DNA from: Amorphus orientalis
GTDB taxonomy: Bacteria > Pseudomonadota > Alphaproteobacteria > Rhizobiales > Amorphaceae
NCBI RefSeq assembly: GCF_030814015.1
Contig: NZ_JAUSUL010000002.1
Location: forward strand, 434,001 to 498,000
DNA length: 64,000 nucleotides
Direction of reading: 5' to 3'
The position numbers and the translations under genes are program-made. The notes beneath the pieces are model-generated. The model had not been told where the DNA came from and made no database searches. It worked only from the letters and a program-made list of their open reading frames with translations. Below are positions 8,554-17,281 of the stretch, piece by piece. Position 1 is the stretch's first letter; each line of letters begins with the position of its first letter.

Positions 8554-8724
8554 TCAGGACTTCGCCCGTGCCATCAGCCAGGCGATCGTGCCCAGAAACA
8601 GGGCGCCGATCACGAAACCGCCCGCGAACCCCCACGGGGCGTTGTCGGCCCCGGCCATCCAGTAGCCGAGCAGCCCGCCGATCACGCCGAGGATAAGCGG
8701 GGCCAGGCAGCCGATGGCGATCAT
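8554..8724 (-). CDS. small two-helix membrane protein
   Basis: A 56-residue protein with two hydrophobic helices, roughly residues 2-22 and 30-50, joined by a short loop with AGADNAPWG and ending in a basic tail (ARAKS). Its start lies 16 bp after the stop of the 5'-nucleotidase gene on the same strand, so it is probably cotranscribed. No family recognised. Codon use is like its neighbours, which supports it being real. Confidence 0.6.
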   Translation of the reverse strand: MIAIGCLAPLILGVIGGLLGYWMAGADNAPWGFAGGFVIGALFLGTIAWLMARAKS

Positions 8725-8740
8725 GATGCGGCGGTCCCTG

Positions 8741-10267
8741 TCAGTTGGTGCGGATGCGGCCGTCGAGAGCGGGCTCGAAGGCGGGCTGGCTGCGGATGTG
8801 GTCGATGACCGCGGTCGCGAGCAGGACGCCGTCATTGGCGTCGATGATCGGGGTCGCGTTGCGCAGGGCCGTGTATCCGTCGCCGCCGCGCGCCATGTAG
8901 TCGTTGGTCGCCAGCCGGTAGGTCTGTCCCGGATCGAGCATCTTGCCGGCGATCTCGACCGCCTCCACCCGCGAGCCAGGCGGGCGGCTGAAATCGACGG
9001 TGACCGTCATGCCGGAGACGTGAGGGAAGCGGCCCGCGCCGGTTTCCACCAGGGAGAAGCCGTTTTCCAGCGCGCGCACGATGTCGGTGCCGGTGATGGT
9101 CAAGAGGACGGCCTGGTTGCCGAACGGCAGCTCGGTCAGAATGTCGCGGCGGGTAAGCTGGTGGCCGGCGGGATAGACGCGGTCGCCCCGGATGCCTCCG
9201 CCGTTGGTGATGGCCACGTCCGCCTCCGTCACCGATCTCAGGGCGTCGGCGACCACGTTTGCGAACGGGGCTTCCCCGGCCCGCACCGTGGCGGCGCGGG
9301 TGTCGAGTTCGGTGGCCGTGGTTGCGATCGGTTCGTCGAGGGCGGCGTCGAGGGTCGCGCTGTATTCGGAGACTTTTGCGGCCAGCGAAGGGGCGGGCGC
9401 GAGCGTGGAGGTGTCGATCACGCGAAAGGACGGCGACCAGGTCAAGCGACGGGCGTCGGCTTCGCCCGCGACGTCGAGGGTCACGTCGACGATGCCGAGA
9501 TATTCGCCCTGTTCGCGGGATTCCACCAGCGCCGTCCGGCCGTCATAGGTCACGGTGAGGACATGGTCGTCGCCGGAAACGATGAGGTCGAACACGCCGG
9601 AGCGGGCGAGGAGAAGGTCGCGGGAGACGTTGTCGTGGACCACCGCGATGACGAACTCGGCGCCTTCGTTGCGCAGCACCCTGGCCTGCTCGAACGCGCT
9701 GGCGAGCGTCGGCCCGATGATCAGGTCCCCGGGCGAGGAGACCACCGACGTCCGGTCGCCGAGAATGCCCACAATGCCGACCCGCACGCCGGCGATCTCG
9801 GTGACGATGTGATCCTGGAAGCCGTCGAGCGTGCTGCCGTCGGCGGCGCGCAGGTTGGCGGCGAGCTTGGTCGCCTGCAGCGCCTGCATCCGCTCCAGGA
9901 AGACGTCCTTGCCGAAATCGAATTCGTGATTACCCGGGACGAACACGTCGACGCCGATCGTGTTGAGCAGGTCGACCATGTGGGCGCCGGTGTCAAAGCT
10001 GGACATGATCGAGGGCGACAGGGCATCCCCTGCATGCACCACGAGAACCCGGCCGCCCCTGGCCCGCTCGGCGGCCACCGCGGCGGCGATCCGGTCGAGG
10101 CCGCCCCGGCCATCGTCCGCGGTCATCTGGTCGGTGTCGTTGATGGCGATGACGGAGAAGGAGCCGACCGGCTCCGCGCCGGCGGTTCTCGCCCAGAGGC
10201 CGGCCGTAACCGCAACGGCGAGGCAAACCGCCAGGCGTCGGCCGATCGAACCGAAGGGAATCAACAT
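8741..10267 (-). CDS. periplasmic 5'-nucleotidase / metallophosphatase, UshA family
   Basis: The 508-residue protein starts with a signal peptide ending near AGAEP. It then has an N-terminal metallophosphatase domain (HAGDALSPS, GNHEFDFG, VVHDN) and a C-terminal substrate-binding domain (ITNGGGIRGD, LPFGNQAVLL, MARGGDGY). UshA-type enzymes release phosphate from nucleotides or nucleotide sugars in the periplasm. Two positions usually His are Asp: NDTDQ where UshA has NDxH, and SGDDH where most have SGHxH. Some subfamilies differ at the first site, so activity is uncertain rather than excluded. A small membrane protein gene follows. Confidence 0.85.
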   Translation of the reverse strand: MLIPFGSIGRRLAVCLAVAVTAGLWARTAGAEPVGSFSVIAINDTDQMTADDGRGGLDRIAAAVAAERARGGRVLVVHAGDALSPSIMSSFDTGAHMVDLLNTIGVDVFVPGNHEFDFGKDVFLERMQALQATKLAANLRAADGSTLDGFQDHIVTEIAGVRVGIVGILGDRTSVVSSPGDLIIGPTLASAFEQARVLRNEGAEFVIAVVHDNVSRDLLLARSGVFDLIVSGDDHVLTVTYDGRTALVESREQGEYLGIVDVTLDVAGEADARRLTWSPSFRVIDTSTLAPAPSLAAKVSEYSATLDAALDEPIATTATELDTRAATVRAGEAPFANVVADALRSVTEADVAITNGGGIRGDRVYPAGHQLTRRDILTELPFGNQAVLLTITGTDIVRALENGFSLVETGAGRFPHVSGMTVTVDFSRPPGSRVEAVEIAGKMLDPGQTYRLATNDYMARGGDGYTALRNATPIIDANDGVLLATAVIDHIRSQPAFEPALDGRIRTN

Positions 10268-10449
10268 GCGCCGTCAGCCTCGCTCTGCTACGCCGGTACC
10301 GTCCCGATACAGTGCCATCCCCGGTGACGGCAGGCGAGCCCAAAGCGGCCGATCGGGCATGCGACACCATGGCGATGCCTGGACCGGGGTGAAATCTGCG
10401 TTAGAACCGGGGTACCGTGGACGGGCTTAAGGTCCCAGGGCGAGGCACG

Positions 10450-11511
10450 ATGAACGAACACAAGCCGGTTTCCGACACCGCCAGCGTCGGCAATGCGTGG
10501 CCGAAGGATCATCCGCCCGTCCGGTTCGGGCGGGTCGGGGTGCTGCTGGTCAATCTCGGCACGCCGGAGGCCACCGACTACTGGTCGATGCGGCGTTACC
10601 TGAAGGAGTTCCTCTCGGATCGTCGTGTCATCGAGGTGCCGCGCGCCGTCTGGTGGCCGATCCTCAACGGCATCATCCTGTCCACCCGGCCGCAGAAGTC
10701 GGGCGAAGCCTACGAGACGATCTGGAACAAGGAGCGCAACGAATCGCCCCTGAAGACGATCACCCGCTCCCAGTCCGAACTGCTCGCCGGAACTTACGCC
10801 GAGGAACCGCGCGTGTCGGTGGACTGGGCGATGCGCTACGGCCACCCGTCGATCGCATCGCGGATCGAGGCCCTGCAGGCGGAGGGATGCGAGAAGATCC
10901 TCGTCGTGCCGCTCTATCCCCAGTACGCGGCGTCCACGACAGCCACGGTGAACGACAAGGTGTTCGAGGCGCTGATGAAGATGCGGTGGCAGCCGGCCCT
11001 CAGGACGGCGCCTCCCTGGCACGATGACCCGGTCTACATCGACGCGCTGGCGACGTCGCTGGAGCGTCACCTGGCCGAACTGGACTTCACCCCGGAAGTC
11101 GTCCTGACCTCCTATCACGGGCTGCCGGAATCCTATCTGAAGAAGGGCGATCCCTATCACTGCCACTGCCACAAGACGACGCGGCTCCTCAGGGACCGGC
11201 TCGGCTGGCCGGAGGACCGGCTCCGGGTGACGTTCCAGTCCCGCTTCGGCCGGGAAGTCTGGCTGCAGCCCTATACCGACGAAACGGTGAAGCAGTTGGC
11301 CCGCGACGGGGTGAAACGGCTGGCGATCATGACGCCCGGGTTCGTCTCCGACTGCCTGGAGACGCTGGAGGAAATCGCGATCCAGAACGGCGAGTTCTTC
11401 CACGAGGCGGGCGGAGAACAGTTCGCCGCGATCCCGTGTCTCAACGATTCTCCCGAAGGCATGGCCGTGCTGGAGGCGGTAGTGTCGCGGGAACTGCAGG
11501 GCTGGGTCTGA
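10450..11511 (+). CDS. hemH: ferrochelatase HemH
   Basis: Inserts Fe2+ into protoporphyrin IX, the last step of heme synthesis. The 353-residue product has VLLVNLGTPEATD at the start, PLYPQYAASTTATV, the catalytic His in TSYHGLPES, and the Glu in DCLETLEEI. DPYHCHCHKTTRLL contains extra Cys/His between them. ATG 10450 was chosen because upstream in-frame codons have no conservation. It is divergent from the 5'-nucleotidase gene (10268-10449 is the promoter gap). Confidence 0.96.
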   Translation: MNEHKPVSDTASVGNAWPKDHPPVRFGRVGVLLVNLGTPEATDYWSMRRYLKEFLSDRRVIEVPRAVWWPILNGIILSTRPQKSGEAYETIWNKERNESPLKTITRSQSELLAGTYAEEPRVSVDWAMRYGHPSIASRIEALQAEGCEKILVVPLYPQYAASTTATVNDKVFEALMKMRWQPALRTAPPWHDDPVYIDALATSLERHLAELDFTPEVVLTSYHGLPESYLKKGDPYHCHCHKTTRLLRDRLGWPEDRLRVTFQSRFGREVWLQPYTDETVKQLARDGVKRLAIMTPGFVSDCLETLEEIAIQNGEFFHEAGGEQFAAIPCLNDSPEGMAVLEAVVSRELQGWV

Positions 11512-11706
11512 TGGCCGCTCCCGAACGGTCGTGGCGGGCGCAAAAGCCGGGCGCCACTGGCAGCGCTGCGACGGCTTGCGGGCCCGAACCTGTTGGCTGC
11601 GCGCGTTGAACCGCGGGGTGCAAGCGGGTAGAGCGTTTGCGGGACCGGCTTGCGACGCAGACGTCGACCCTGATCCGGCCCGAGACACCCGGTGGATGGT
11701 CCCGTC

Positions 11707-11973
11707 ATGATCGCGTCGCTCTATCAGACGATCGGCCCCTGGTCCTGGATGATCCTGGGGCTGTGCCTGATTGCGGTCGCCGTCCTTCTGCCGGGGCTGT
11801 TCTTCTTCTGGTTCGGCCTGGCCGCGATCGGGGTGGGCGTCGCGGCGCTGGTGCTGGCCGGCTTCGTCTGGCAGCTCCAGATCGTGGCCTTCCTCGCGGC
11901 GGCCTGCCTGATCGTGCTGGCGGGGCGCTTGTGGACCCGCCGCCGTCGCGCCGGCGACGCCGAGGAAGCGTAG
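11707..11973 (+). CDS. NfeD-like small membrane protein
   Basis: An 88-residue protein with two or three hydrophobic helices (WSWMILGLCLIAVAVLLPG, FFFWFGLAAIGVGVAALVL, then LQIVAFLAAACLIVLAG) and a basic C-terminus. The pattern resembles the membrane part of short NfeD proteins, usually paired with an SPFH/stomatin gene, but no partner is next to it. A GTG 15 bp upstream is an alternative start. It ends facing the Anbu gene. Function inferred only from topology. Confidence 0.55.
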   Translation: MIASLYQTIGPWSWMILGLCLIAVAVLLPGLFFFWFGLAAIGVGVAALVLAGFVWQLQIVAFLAAACLIVLAGRLWTRRRRAGDAEEA

Positions 11974-12027
11974 CCTGTCAGGGGGTGCCCGCGTCTGCTG
12001 CCCCGGGCCCGTGGTCCTGGACGGACG

Positions 12028-12816
12028 TCAGGCGGAGTGCCGGTGCAAGGGAACGCTGGCGTCGTGGCCGTCGTCCACGGGCGGGTAGGGCGGACGGGCG
12101 ATCGCCAGATGGGCCTGCCTCAGCGCGGTCGACCACTGCTCGCGGAGATTGTGGAAGTAGGGCTCGTCCTGCTCGATCCGGATGTTGCGATCGGCGCGCA
12201 GCGCGTCGCGTTCGACCGTCAGGATATCGATCGGCATGCCGACGCCGAGATTGGACCGCATGGTCGAATCCATGGAAATCAGGCCGAGCTTGAGGGCGTC
12301 CAGCAGCTCGGTCTCGTAGGTGACGGCCCGGTCGAGGATCGGCTTTCCGTACTTGTGCTCGCCGATCTGGAGATAGGGGGTGTCCTCGGTCGCCTCGATG
12401 AAGTTGCCGGCGCGGTAGACCATGAACAGCCGCAGGCGCCCGCCGCCGATCTGTCCGCCGACGAGGATCGACACGTCGAAGCCGGAGGCGCTGAGTTCCA
12501 GCGAGGGGCCATCGACGGTGCGGACCTTGCGCACCGCGTCGCCCACGAGCTGGGCCGCCTTGAACATCGACGGCATTTCCATGAGTGTCTTGATCTCGCC
12601 GGTCTCCGGGTCCTCGATGCCTTCGTTCAGATAGCTGAGGACGGCCTGGGTGACCGCGAGATTGCCGGCCGCCGCGAGCGCGACGATGCGCTCACCCGGC
12701 TTTTCGAAGATGTGCAGCTTCCGGTAGGTCGCGATGTTGTCGAGACCGGCGTTGGTGCGGGTGTCGCCGATCATCACCAGCCCGCTGCGCACCAGAATTC
12801 CGCAACAATAGGTCAT
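12028..12816 (-). CDS. Anbu, proteasome-like Ntn hydrolase
   Basis: The 262-residue product begins MTYCCGI, giving an N-terminal Thr nucleophile after Met removal. Asp18 (MIGDTRTNAG) and Lys33 (YRKLHIF) complete the proteasome-type site. SASGFDVSILVGGQIGGG and NLGVGMPIDIL match Anbu, the ancestral beta-proteasome homologue distinct from HslV and 20S subunits. Anbu assembles into open helical rings and its substrates are unknown to me. It is the last gene of the ATP-grasp/alpha-E/transglutaminase module but is separated from it by 272 bp, so it may also have its own promoter. Confidence 0.92.
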   Translation of the reverse strand: MTYCCGILVRSGLVMIGDTRTNAGLDNIATYRKLHIFEKPGERIVALAAAGNLAVTQAVLSYLNEGIEDPETGEIKTLMEMPSMFKAAQLVGDAVRKVRTVDGPSLELSASGFDVSILVGGQIGGGRLRLFMVYRAGNFIEATEDTPYLQIGEHKYGKPILDRAVTYETELLDALKLGLISMDSTMRSNLGVGMPIDILTVERDALRADRNIRIEQDEPYFHNLREQWSTALRQAHLAIARPPYPPVDDGHDASVPLHRHSA

Positions 12817-13088
12817 TGCCCAAGCTCCAGATCAACCTGCGGCCGGCCCGGGGCGGTCGCACTCATGTTGACCGAAATATTGCCCCGGCCAGATTGCCGA
12901 ACGCCGAACGGACGGGAGCCTCAGGTCTGCCTGGCGGTCCGGTGCAATCGTAGGGCGCAGTGCCATCTAATCCGGCTTAGCTTGCCCGACGCTGCCCGAC
13001 TCGCATCGGTTCAGATCAGCCCCCTGGAACGGATTGGGACCCAGATGAGGAGCGACTGCAAGCACCGTTTTCAACGGCGTTGGCGATC

Positions 13089-13916
13089 TCACCGGATTCC
13101 GCCATCTCCGCCGCGCAGCGCCTTCACTTCCACGGCGACCTCGAGTGTCTCGGAGAGGCCGCCATATCGGGTGCCGCGCACCGGCGCGGCGCCGAGATAG
13201 TCGAGCCCCGTCGCCACCCGCACGTGGGCTTCCGTCGCCGAGATGCCGTGGGCCGGGTCGAAGCCGACCCAGCCGAGGTCCGGGACATACGCTTCCACCC
13301 AGGCATGGCCGGCCTCCTGCTGGGTTTCCCCATCGGAGCGAAACAAATATCCGCCCACATAGCGGCTCGGGAAACCGAGACTGCGTGCGGCACCGAGGAA
13401 GACGTGCGCGAGGTCCTGACAGACACCGTGCCCCTCCGAAAAGGCGGTGACAGCCGGCGTTGCGACCGTCGTTGCGGCCGTGTTGAAGCGGATGGCCTTG
13501 TGCACGGCGCCGTTGAGGGTATGCAGCTGTTCGAGCGGGGAGTTTCCGCCGCTGCTGTCGCGGGCGAACTCCTTGATATCCCGGTCCGGCTCGGTCAGGT
13601 CCGTGTCGCGGAGGAAGATGCCGTGCGGCAGGCGGTCCACCGCTCCGTCGATGACCCCATTCGTCTCTTCCGTTTCCACTTCGCCGGATGCTGTGACGCT
13701 CAGCTCGGAGAGGGGGCCGTCCGCGGAGAACGTGTGGACCACGTTTCCGAACGGATCCTGGCTCTGGTCGAGCCGGGCGTCGCAGGAGACCTCGATGCGC
13801 CAGTCGGACACAAACTGTCCGGCATGGGCGCGAGGCGTCAGCCGCAGGATCTGGATGACCAGGCTCGCCGGAACTTCGTAACGGTAGTGGGTGTGGTGTT
13901 GGATGCTGATGCGCAC
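13089..13916 (-). CDS. transglutaminase-like cysteine enzyme of the Anbu module
   Basis: The 275-residue protein has the N-terminal beta-rich domain (HTHYRYEVPASLVIQILRL) and a transglutaminase core. The triad is intact: Cys166 in GVCQD, His204 in HAWVEAY and Asp220 in FDPAHG. Bacterial members may act as peptidases or amide-forming enzymes. The start is a GTG at 13916, ten bases after the alpha-E stop. Conserved linkage with ATP-grasp, alpha-E and Anbu genes suggests they act on one peptide or protein tag, but the substrate is unknown. Confidence 0.9.
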   Translation of the reverse strand: MRISIQHHTHYRYEVPASLVIQILRLTPRAHAGQFVSDWRIEVSCDARLDQSQDPFGNVVHTFSADGPLSELSVTASGEVETEETNGVIDGAVDRLPHGIFLRDTDLTEPDRDIKEFARDSSGGNSPLEQLHTLNGAVHKAIRFNTAATTVATPAVTAFSEGHGVCQDLAHVFLGAARSLGFPSRYVGGYLFRSDGETQQEAGHAWVEAYVPDLGWVGFDPAHGISATEAHVRVATGLDYLGAAPVRGTRYGGLSETLEVAVEVKALRGGDGGIR

Positions 13917-13926
13917 GTGTCTCTCG

Positions 13927-14871
13927 CTAGCTCAGGTACTGCTCAGCGATCGCTCCACCAAGCCGGTTGTTTTCCGCGATGATCGACAGCAGGAACTCGT
14001 GCAGGCCCTCCGAGAAGACGCTGTCGATGTCGGAGTTCTGCAGCCGTGCGAACGTGCTGCGGGCAAGCCGCTGGCTGGTTCCCTGGCGTCCGTAGTCGCG
14101 GGCGATCTCGTCGAGGAACCGGGTGAGGTTCTCGTAGGCGCTTGCCAGCGACCGCGGCATCTCGCGTTTGAGGATCAGCAGGTCTGCGACCAGCCACGGC
14201 CTCAGATTCTGCCGGTAAACCCAGTTGTAGGCGGTCAGCGCGGAGACCGAGCGCAGGATCGACGACCACTGGAAATAGTCGAGGCTGCCGCCCACCGGCT
14301 GCCCTTCCGGCAAAAGCACGTGGTACTTCACATCGAGGATGCGGGCGGTCGCATCGGAGCGCTCCAGATAGCTGCCGAGCCGCGTGAAATAGTAGGCATC
14401 GTTCCGCAGCATCGTCCGATAGGCGCTGCCGTCGAAGCGCAGCGACGATTCCTTGACGAAGCTCAGCAGTTCGTTGAGGCGCGGCCGGGTCAGGCCTTCC
14501 GCCGGAAACTGCTTCAGTTCCAGCCAGGCTCCGTTGATGGAGTCCCACATCTCCGCCGTGATGGCAGTGCGCACCGCGCGTGCGTTCGACCGGCCTGCCT
14601 CGATGCAGCTTCGAATGCTGGAGGGATTGTGGGGCGAGAAAGCCAGGAAATCGATGACGGAGCGATGGCTCTCGTCGTCATAGAGCTCCTTGTAGAGGCT
14701 CAGACCGCCCGTGGCGGAGACGGCTGACATCCACTCGTTCGAGGTGCCGCCGTATCCGGCCGGCAGGGCCGAAAGACGGGCGGCGGCATCGAGGATGCGG
14801 GCGGTGTTCTCCGCGCGCTCGACATAGCGGGCGAGCCAGAACAGGTTGTTGGCGGTGCGGGCAAGCAACAT
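13927..14871 (-). CDS. alpha-E domain protein
   Basis: A 314-residue, almost entirely helical protein that opens LLARTANNLFWLARYVERAENTARIL, the diagnostic alpha-E start, with a related ARLGSYLERSDATARIL-type segment in the middle. Alpha-E proteins are found with, or fused to, circularly permuted ATP-grasp enzymes and are thought to be an accessory or substrate-handling part of peptide ligation. The ATG is one base past the stop of the ATP-grasp gene, so the two are coupled. Confidence 0.92.
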   Translation of the reverse strand: MLLARTANNLFWLARYVERAENTARILDAAARLSALPAGYGGTSNEWMSAVSATGGLSLYKELYDDESHRSVIDFLAFSPHNPSSIRSCIEAGRSNARAVRTAITAEMWDSINGAWLELKQFPAEGLTRPRLNELLSFVKESSLRFDGSAYRTMLRNDAYYFTRLGSYLERSDATARILDVKYHVLLPEGQPVGGSLDYFQWSSILRSVSALTAYNWVYRQNLRPWLVADLLILKREMPRSLASAYENLTRFLDEIARDYGRQGTSQRLARSTFARLQNSDIDSVFSEGLHEFLLSIIAENNRLGGAIAEQYLS

Positions 14872-14872
14872 G

Positions 14873-16414
14873 TCAGCTCTGCCCCTGGCTCTGGCTCTGG
14901 GACTGTCCCGAAGGGCCTGTCTGGGTCTGGCTCTGCACCGAGCTGACCTCGGCCGGGCCGGAGGGGGTCCCCGGCGGCGCGTCGGCCCCGGTCGGGTCGT
15001 CGAGCACCCAGGTGTCCTTGGTGCCGCCGCCCTGGCTGGAGTTGACCACGAGCGAGCCTTCCCGCAGCGCCACGCGGGTCAGGCCGCCCGGCACGATACG
15101 GACCTGGTCGGCGCCCGACAGGACGAAGGGGCGCAGGTCGACGTGGCGGGGCGCGATGCCTTCGCCGACGAAGGTCGGGCAGGTGGAAAGCGCCAGGGTC
15201 GGCTGGGCGATGAAGTCGTCCGGCTTGGCCTTGAGCTTCTCGCGGAACGTTTCGATCTGCTCCTTGTCGGCCTTGGGGCCCACCAGCATGCCGTAGCCAC
15301 CCGACCCGGAGACTTCCTTCACCACGAGTTCCTCAAGATGGTCGAGCACGTAGGCGAGGTGGTCGGGTTCGCGGCACCGCCAAGTCGGCACGTTCTTCAA
15401 AATCGGCTCCTGCCCCAGATAGAAGCGGACGATCTCCGGCATGTAAGTGTAGATGGCCTTGTCGTCGGCGACGCCGGTGCCGACCGCGTTGGCCAGCGTG
15501 ACGTTGCCGGCCCGGTAGGCGGCCATCAGCCCGGGCACGCCCAGGACCGAATCCGGTCGGAAGGCGAGCGGATCGAGGAACTCGTCGTCGAGGCGGCGAT
15601 AAATCACGTCGACCCGCTTCGGCCCCTGGGTCGTGCGCATGAACACCGTGTTGTCGCGCACGAACAGGTCCCGGCCTTCGACAAGTTCGATGCCGAGCCG
15701 GTCGGCCAGGAAGGTGTGCTCGTAATAGGCCGAGTTGAACTGGCCGGGGCTGAGGAGAACCACGGTCGGCTCGCCGCGCGTGGTCGGCGGGGCCAGCGAG
15801 CGCAGCGTCTGCAGGAGCTCGTCGGGATAGTTCTCGACCGGTGCGATCCGGTGTTCGGAGAACAGGTCCGGGAACAGCCGCATCATGACCTCCCGGTTCT
15901 CCAGCATGTAGGAGACACCGGAGGGTGTGCGCGCATTGTCTTCAAGGACGTAGAAGGTCTCCGAATCGACACGCACGATGTCGATGCCCGAGATCGGCAC
16001 ATAGATCGATCGCGGCACCTTCAGCCCGATCATCTCGGGCCGGAAATAGGGGTTCTGGTAGACCAGATCCGACGGCACGATGCCCGCCTTGAGGATCTCC
16101 GCCTGACCGTAGATGTCGGCGAGGAAGGCGTTGAGAGCCCTGACCCGCTGGGTGAGGCCTTCCGACAGGCGCTGCCATTCGCCGATCGTGAGCACGCGCG
16201 GGACGACATCGAACGGGATGATGCGCTCCTCCGCCTCGGCCTGGCCGTAGACGGCGAAGGTGATGCCGATCCGACGGAACAGCAGTTCCGCCTCGTGCGA
16301 GCGTTGCTTCAGGATTTCGGGGTCGAGCGTGTCGAGCCACGCCTTCACGAGATTGTAGGCGGGCCGGCAACCGTTGCCGGCACTCGTCATTTCATCGAAG
16401 GGGGCATCGACCAT
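14873..16414 (-). CDS. circularly permuted ATP-grasp ligase of the Anbu module
   Basis: The 513-residue enzyme is the first gene of the module. Type 2 circularly permuted ATP-grasp features include NPYFRPEMIGLKVP, VLEDNARTPSGVSYMLENR, VKEVSGSGGYGMLVGP and LSTCPTFVGEGIAPRHVDLRPF. These enzymes form carboxylate-amine bonds using ATP, so it is the likely synthase of whatever the module makes. It ends in a Ser/Gln-rich tail of about 23 residues (14876-14944) that looks disordered. ATG 16414 precedes the conserved DEM start; a GTG upstream or the ATG at 16390 are alternatives. Confidence 0.9.
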   Translation of the reverse strand: MVDAPFDEMTSAGNGCRPAYNLVKAWLDTLDPEILKQRSHEAELLFRRIGITFAVYGQAEAEERIIPFDVVPRVLTIGEWQRLSEGLTQRVRALNAFLADIYGQAEILKAGIVPSDLVYQNPYFRPEMIGLKVPRSIYVPISGIDIVRVDSETFYVLEDNARTPSGVSYMLENREVMMRLFPDLFSEHRIAPVENYPDELLQTLRSLAPPTTRGEPTVVLLSPGQFNSAYYEHTFLADRLGIELVEGRDLFVRDNTVFMRTTQGPKRVDVIYRRLDDEFLDPLAFRPDSVLGVPGLMAAYRAGNVTLANAVGTGVADDKAIYTYMPEIVRFYLGQEPILKNVPTWRCREPDHLAYVLDHLEELVVKEVSGSGGYGMLVGPKADKEQIETFREKLKAKPDDFIAQPTLALSTCPTFVGEGIAPRHVDLRPFVLSGADQVRIVPGGLTRVALREGSLVVNSSQGGGTKDTWVLDDPTGADAPPGTPSGPAEVSSVQSQTQTGPSGQSQSQSQGQS

Positions 16415-16492
16415 GTACGCACCGGGCTGGAACAAACTCACCCGATTTAATCGCGTTGCGCCCCCCCTCCGCAAGCCGTGTGACTGATAAGA

Positions 16493-16523
16493 GTGCAAAA
16501 AGAGCAAGATAGAGAAGTTGCAC
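16493..16523. promoter_or_regulatory. perfect inverted repeat upstream of the Anbu module
   Basis: GTGCAA (16493-16498) and TTGCAC (16518-16523) form a perfect inverted repeat with 19 bases between, in the 136-bp gap between radC and the ATP-grasp start. The spacing is suitable for a dimeric regulator. The gap is A+T-richer than its surroundings. No regulator gene is adjacent, so this is inference. Confidence 0.35.
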
Positions 16524-16530
16524 TGAAATT

Positions 16531-16548
16531 GGGCAGATTGGGCTGCCC
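16531..16548 (-). terminator. short hairpin after radC
   Basis: GGGCAG and CTGCCC flank a 6-base loop, two bases past the radC stop. On the minus strand it is followed by AATTTC, a weak T-tract. It could terminate radC weakly or only stabilise the mRNA end. Confidence 0.35.
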
Positions 16549-16550
16549 GC

Positions 16551-17264
16551 TCAGTCGATGAGCTTGAGGCCCCGGAAACTGGCATGGCCCTGGCGCCCGA
16601 CGATGATGTGATCGTGCACGGTGATGCCGAGCGGCGCGGCGATATCGACGATCTGGCGCGTCATCTGGATGTCGGCGCGCGAGGGCGTCGGATCGCCGGA
16701 GGGGTGGTTGTGGACGAGGATGATGGCGCTCGCCGACACTTCCAGCGCGCGTTTCACGATCTCGCGGGGATAGACCGGAGTGTGATCGACGGTGCCGGTC
16801 TGCTGCAGTTCGTCGGCGATCAGCGCGTTCTTCTTGTCGAGAAACAGGATGCGAAACTGCTCGCGGTCGGAAAACGCCATCGCCGCGCGGCAATAGTCCA
16901 GCACCTCGCTCCAGGACGACAGGACGGTCTTGCGCTCCACGCGTCCGCGCGCGAACCGCTGCACGGCGGCGTGCACCACCTTGAGGTCCTGGACGACGCC
17001 GGGACCGACCCCGTCGACTTCCAGAAGCCGCCGACGCGGCGCCGACAGGACGTCGGCGAAGGAGCCGAAGCGGGCGATCAGGCGTTTGGCGATGGGTTTG
17101 GTGTCCCGGCGGGGGATCGACCGGAACAGGAGGAGTTCGAGAAGCTCGTAGTCGGCCAGTGCTTCGTGGCCGGCCTGCTCGAAGCGGTCGCGGAGCCGCT
17201 GTCGGTGGCCCTCCGTTCCCGGAGCCTGCCCGGCGTCGGAAAAACCGTCGGCTTCCTCCCCCAT
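16551..17264 (-). CDS. radC: RadC-family JAMM protein
   Basis: The 237-residue product has an N-terminal helix-hairpin-helix region ([33 protein letters not shown]) and a C-terminal MPN/JAMM domain with [14 protein letters not shown], which binds Zn2+. The family was named for a supposed DNA-repair role that was later questioned; the true function is unclear. ATG 17264 lies 17 bp after the map stop, with sfsA-map-radC on one strand suggesting cotranscription. Confidence 0.92.
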   Translation of the reverse strand: MGEEADGFSDAGQAPGTEGHRQRLRDRFEQAGHEALADYELLELLLFRSIPRRDTKPIAKRLIARFGSFADVLSAPRRRLLEVDGVGPGVVQDLKVVHAAVQRFARGRVERKTVLSSWSEVLDYCRAAMAFSDREQFRILFLDKKNALIADELQQTGTVDHTPVYPREIVKRALEVSASAIILVHNHPSGDPTPSRADIQMTRQIVDIAAPLGITVHDHIIVGRQGHASFRGLKLID

Positions 17265-17281
17265 CGAGCCTCCCCGGCCGA

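Noticed and set aside
13065-13077. Short hairpin CCGTT-TTC-AACGG after the transglutaminase gene
   Set aside because: Only five pairs and no T-run; too weak to call a terminator.
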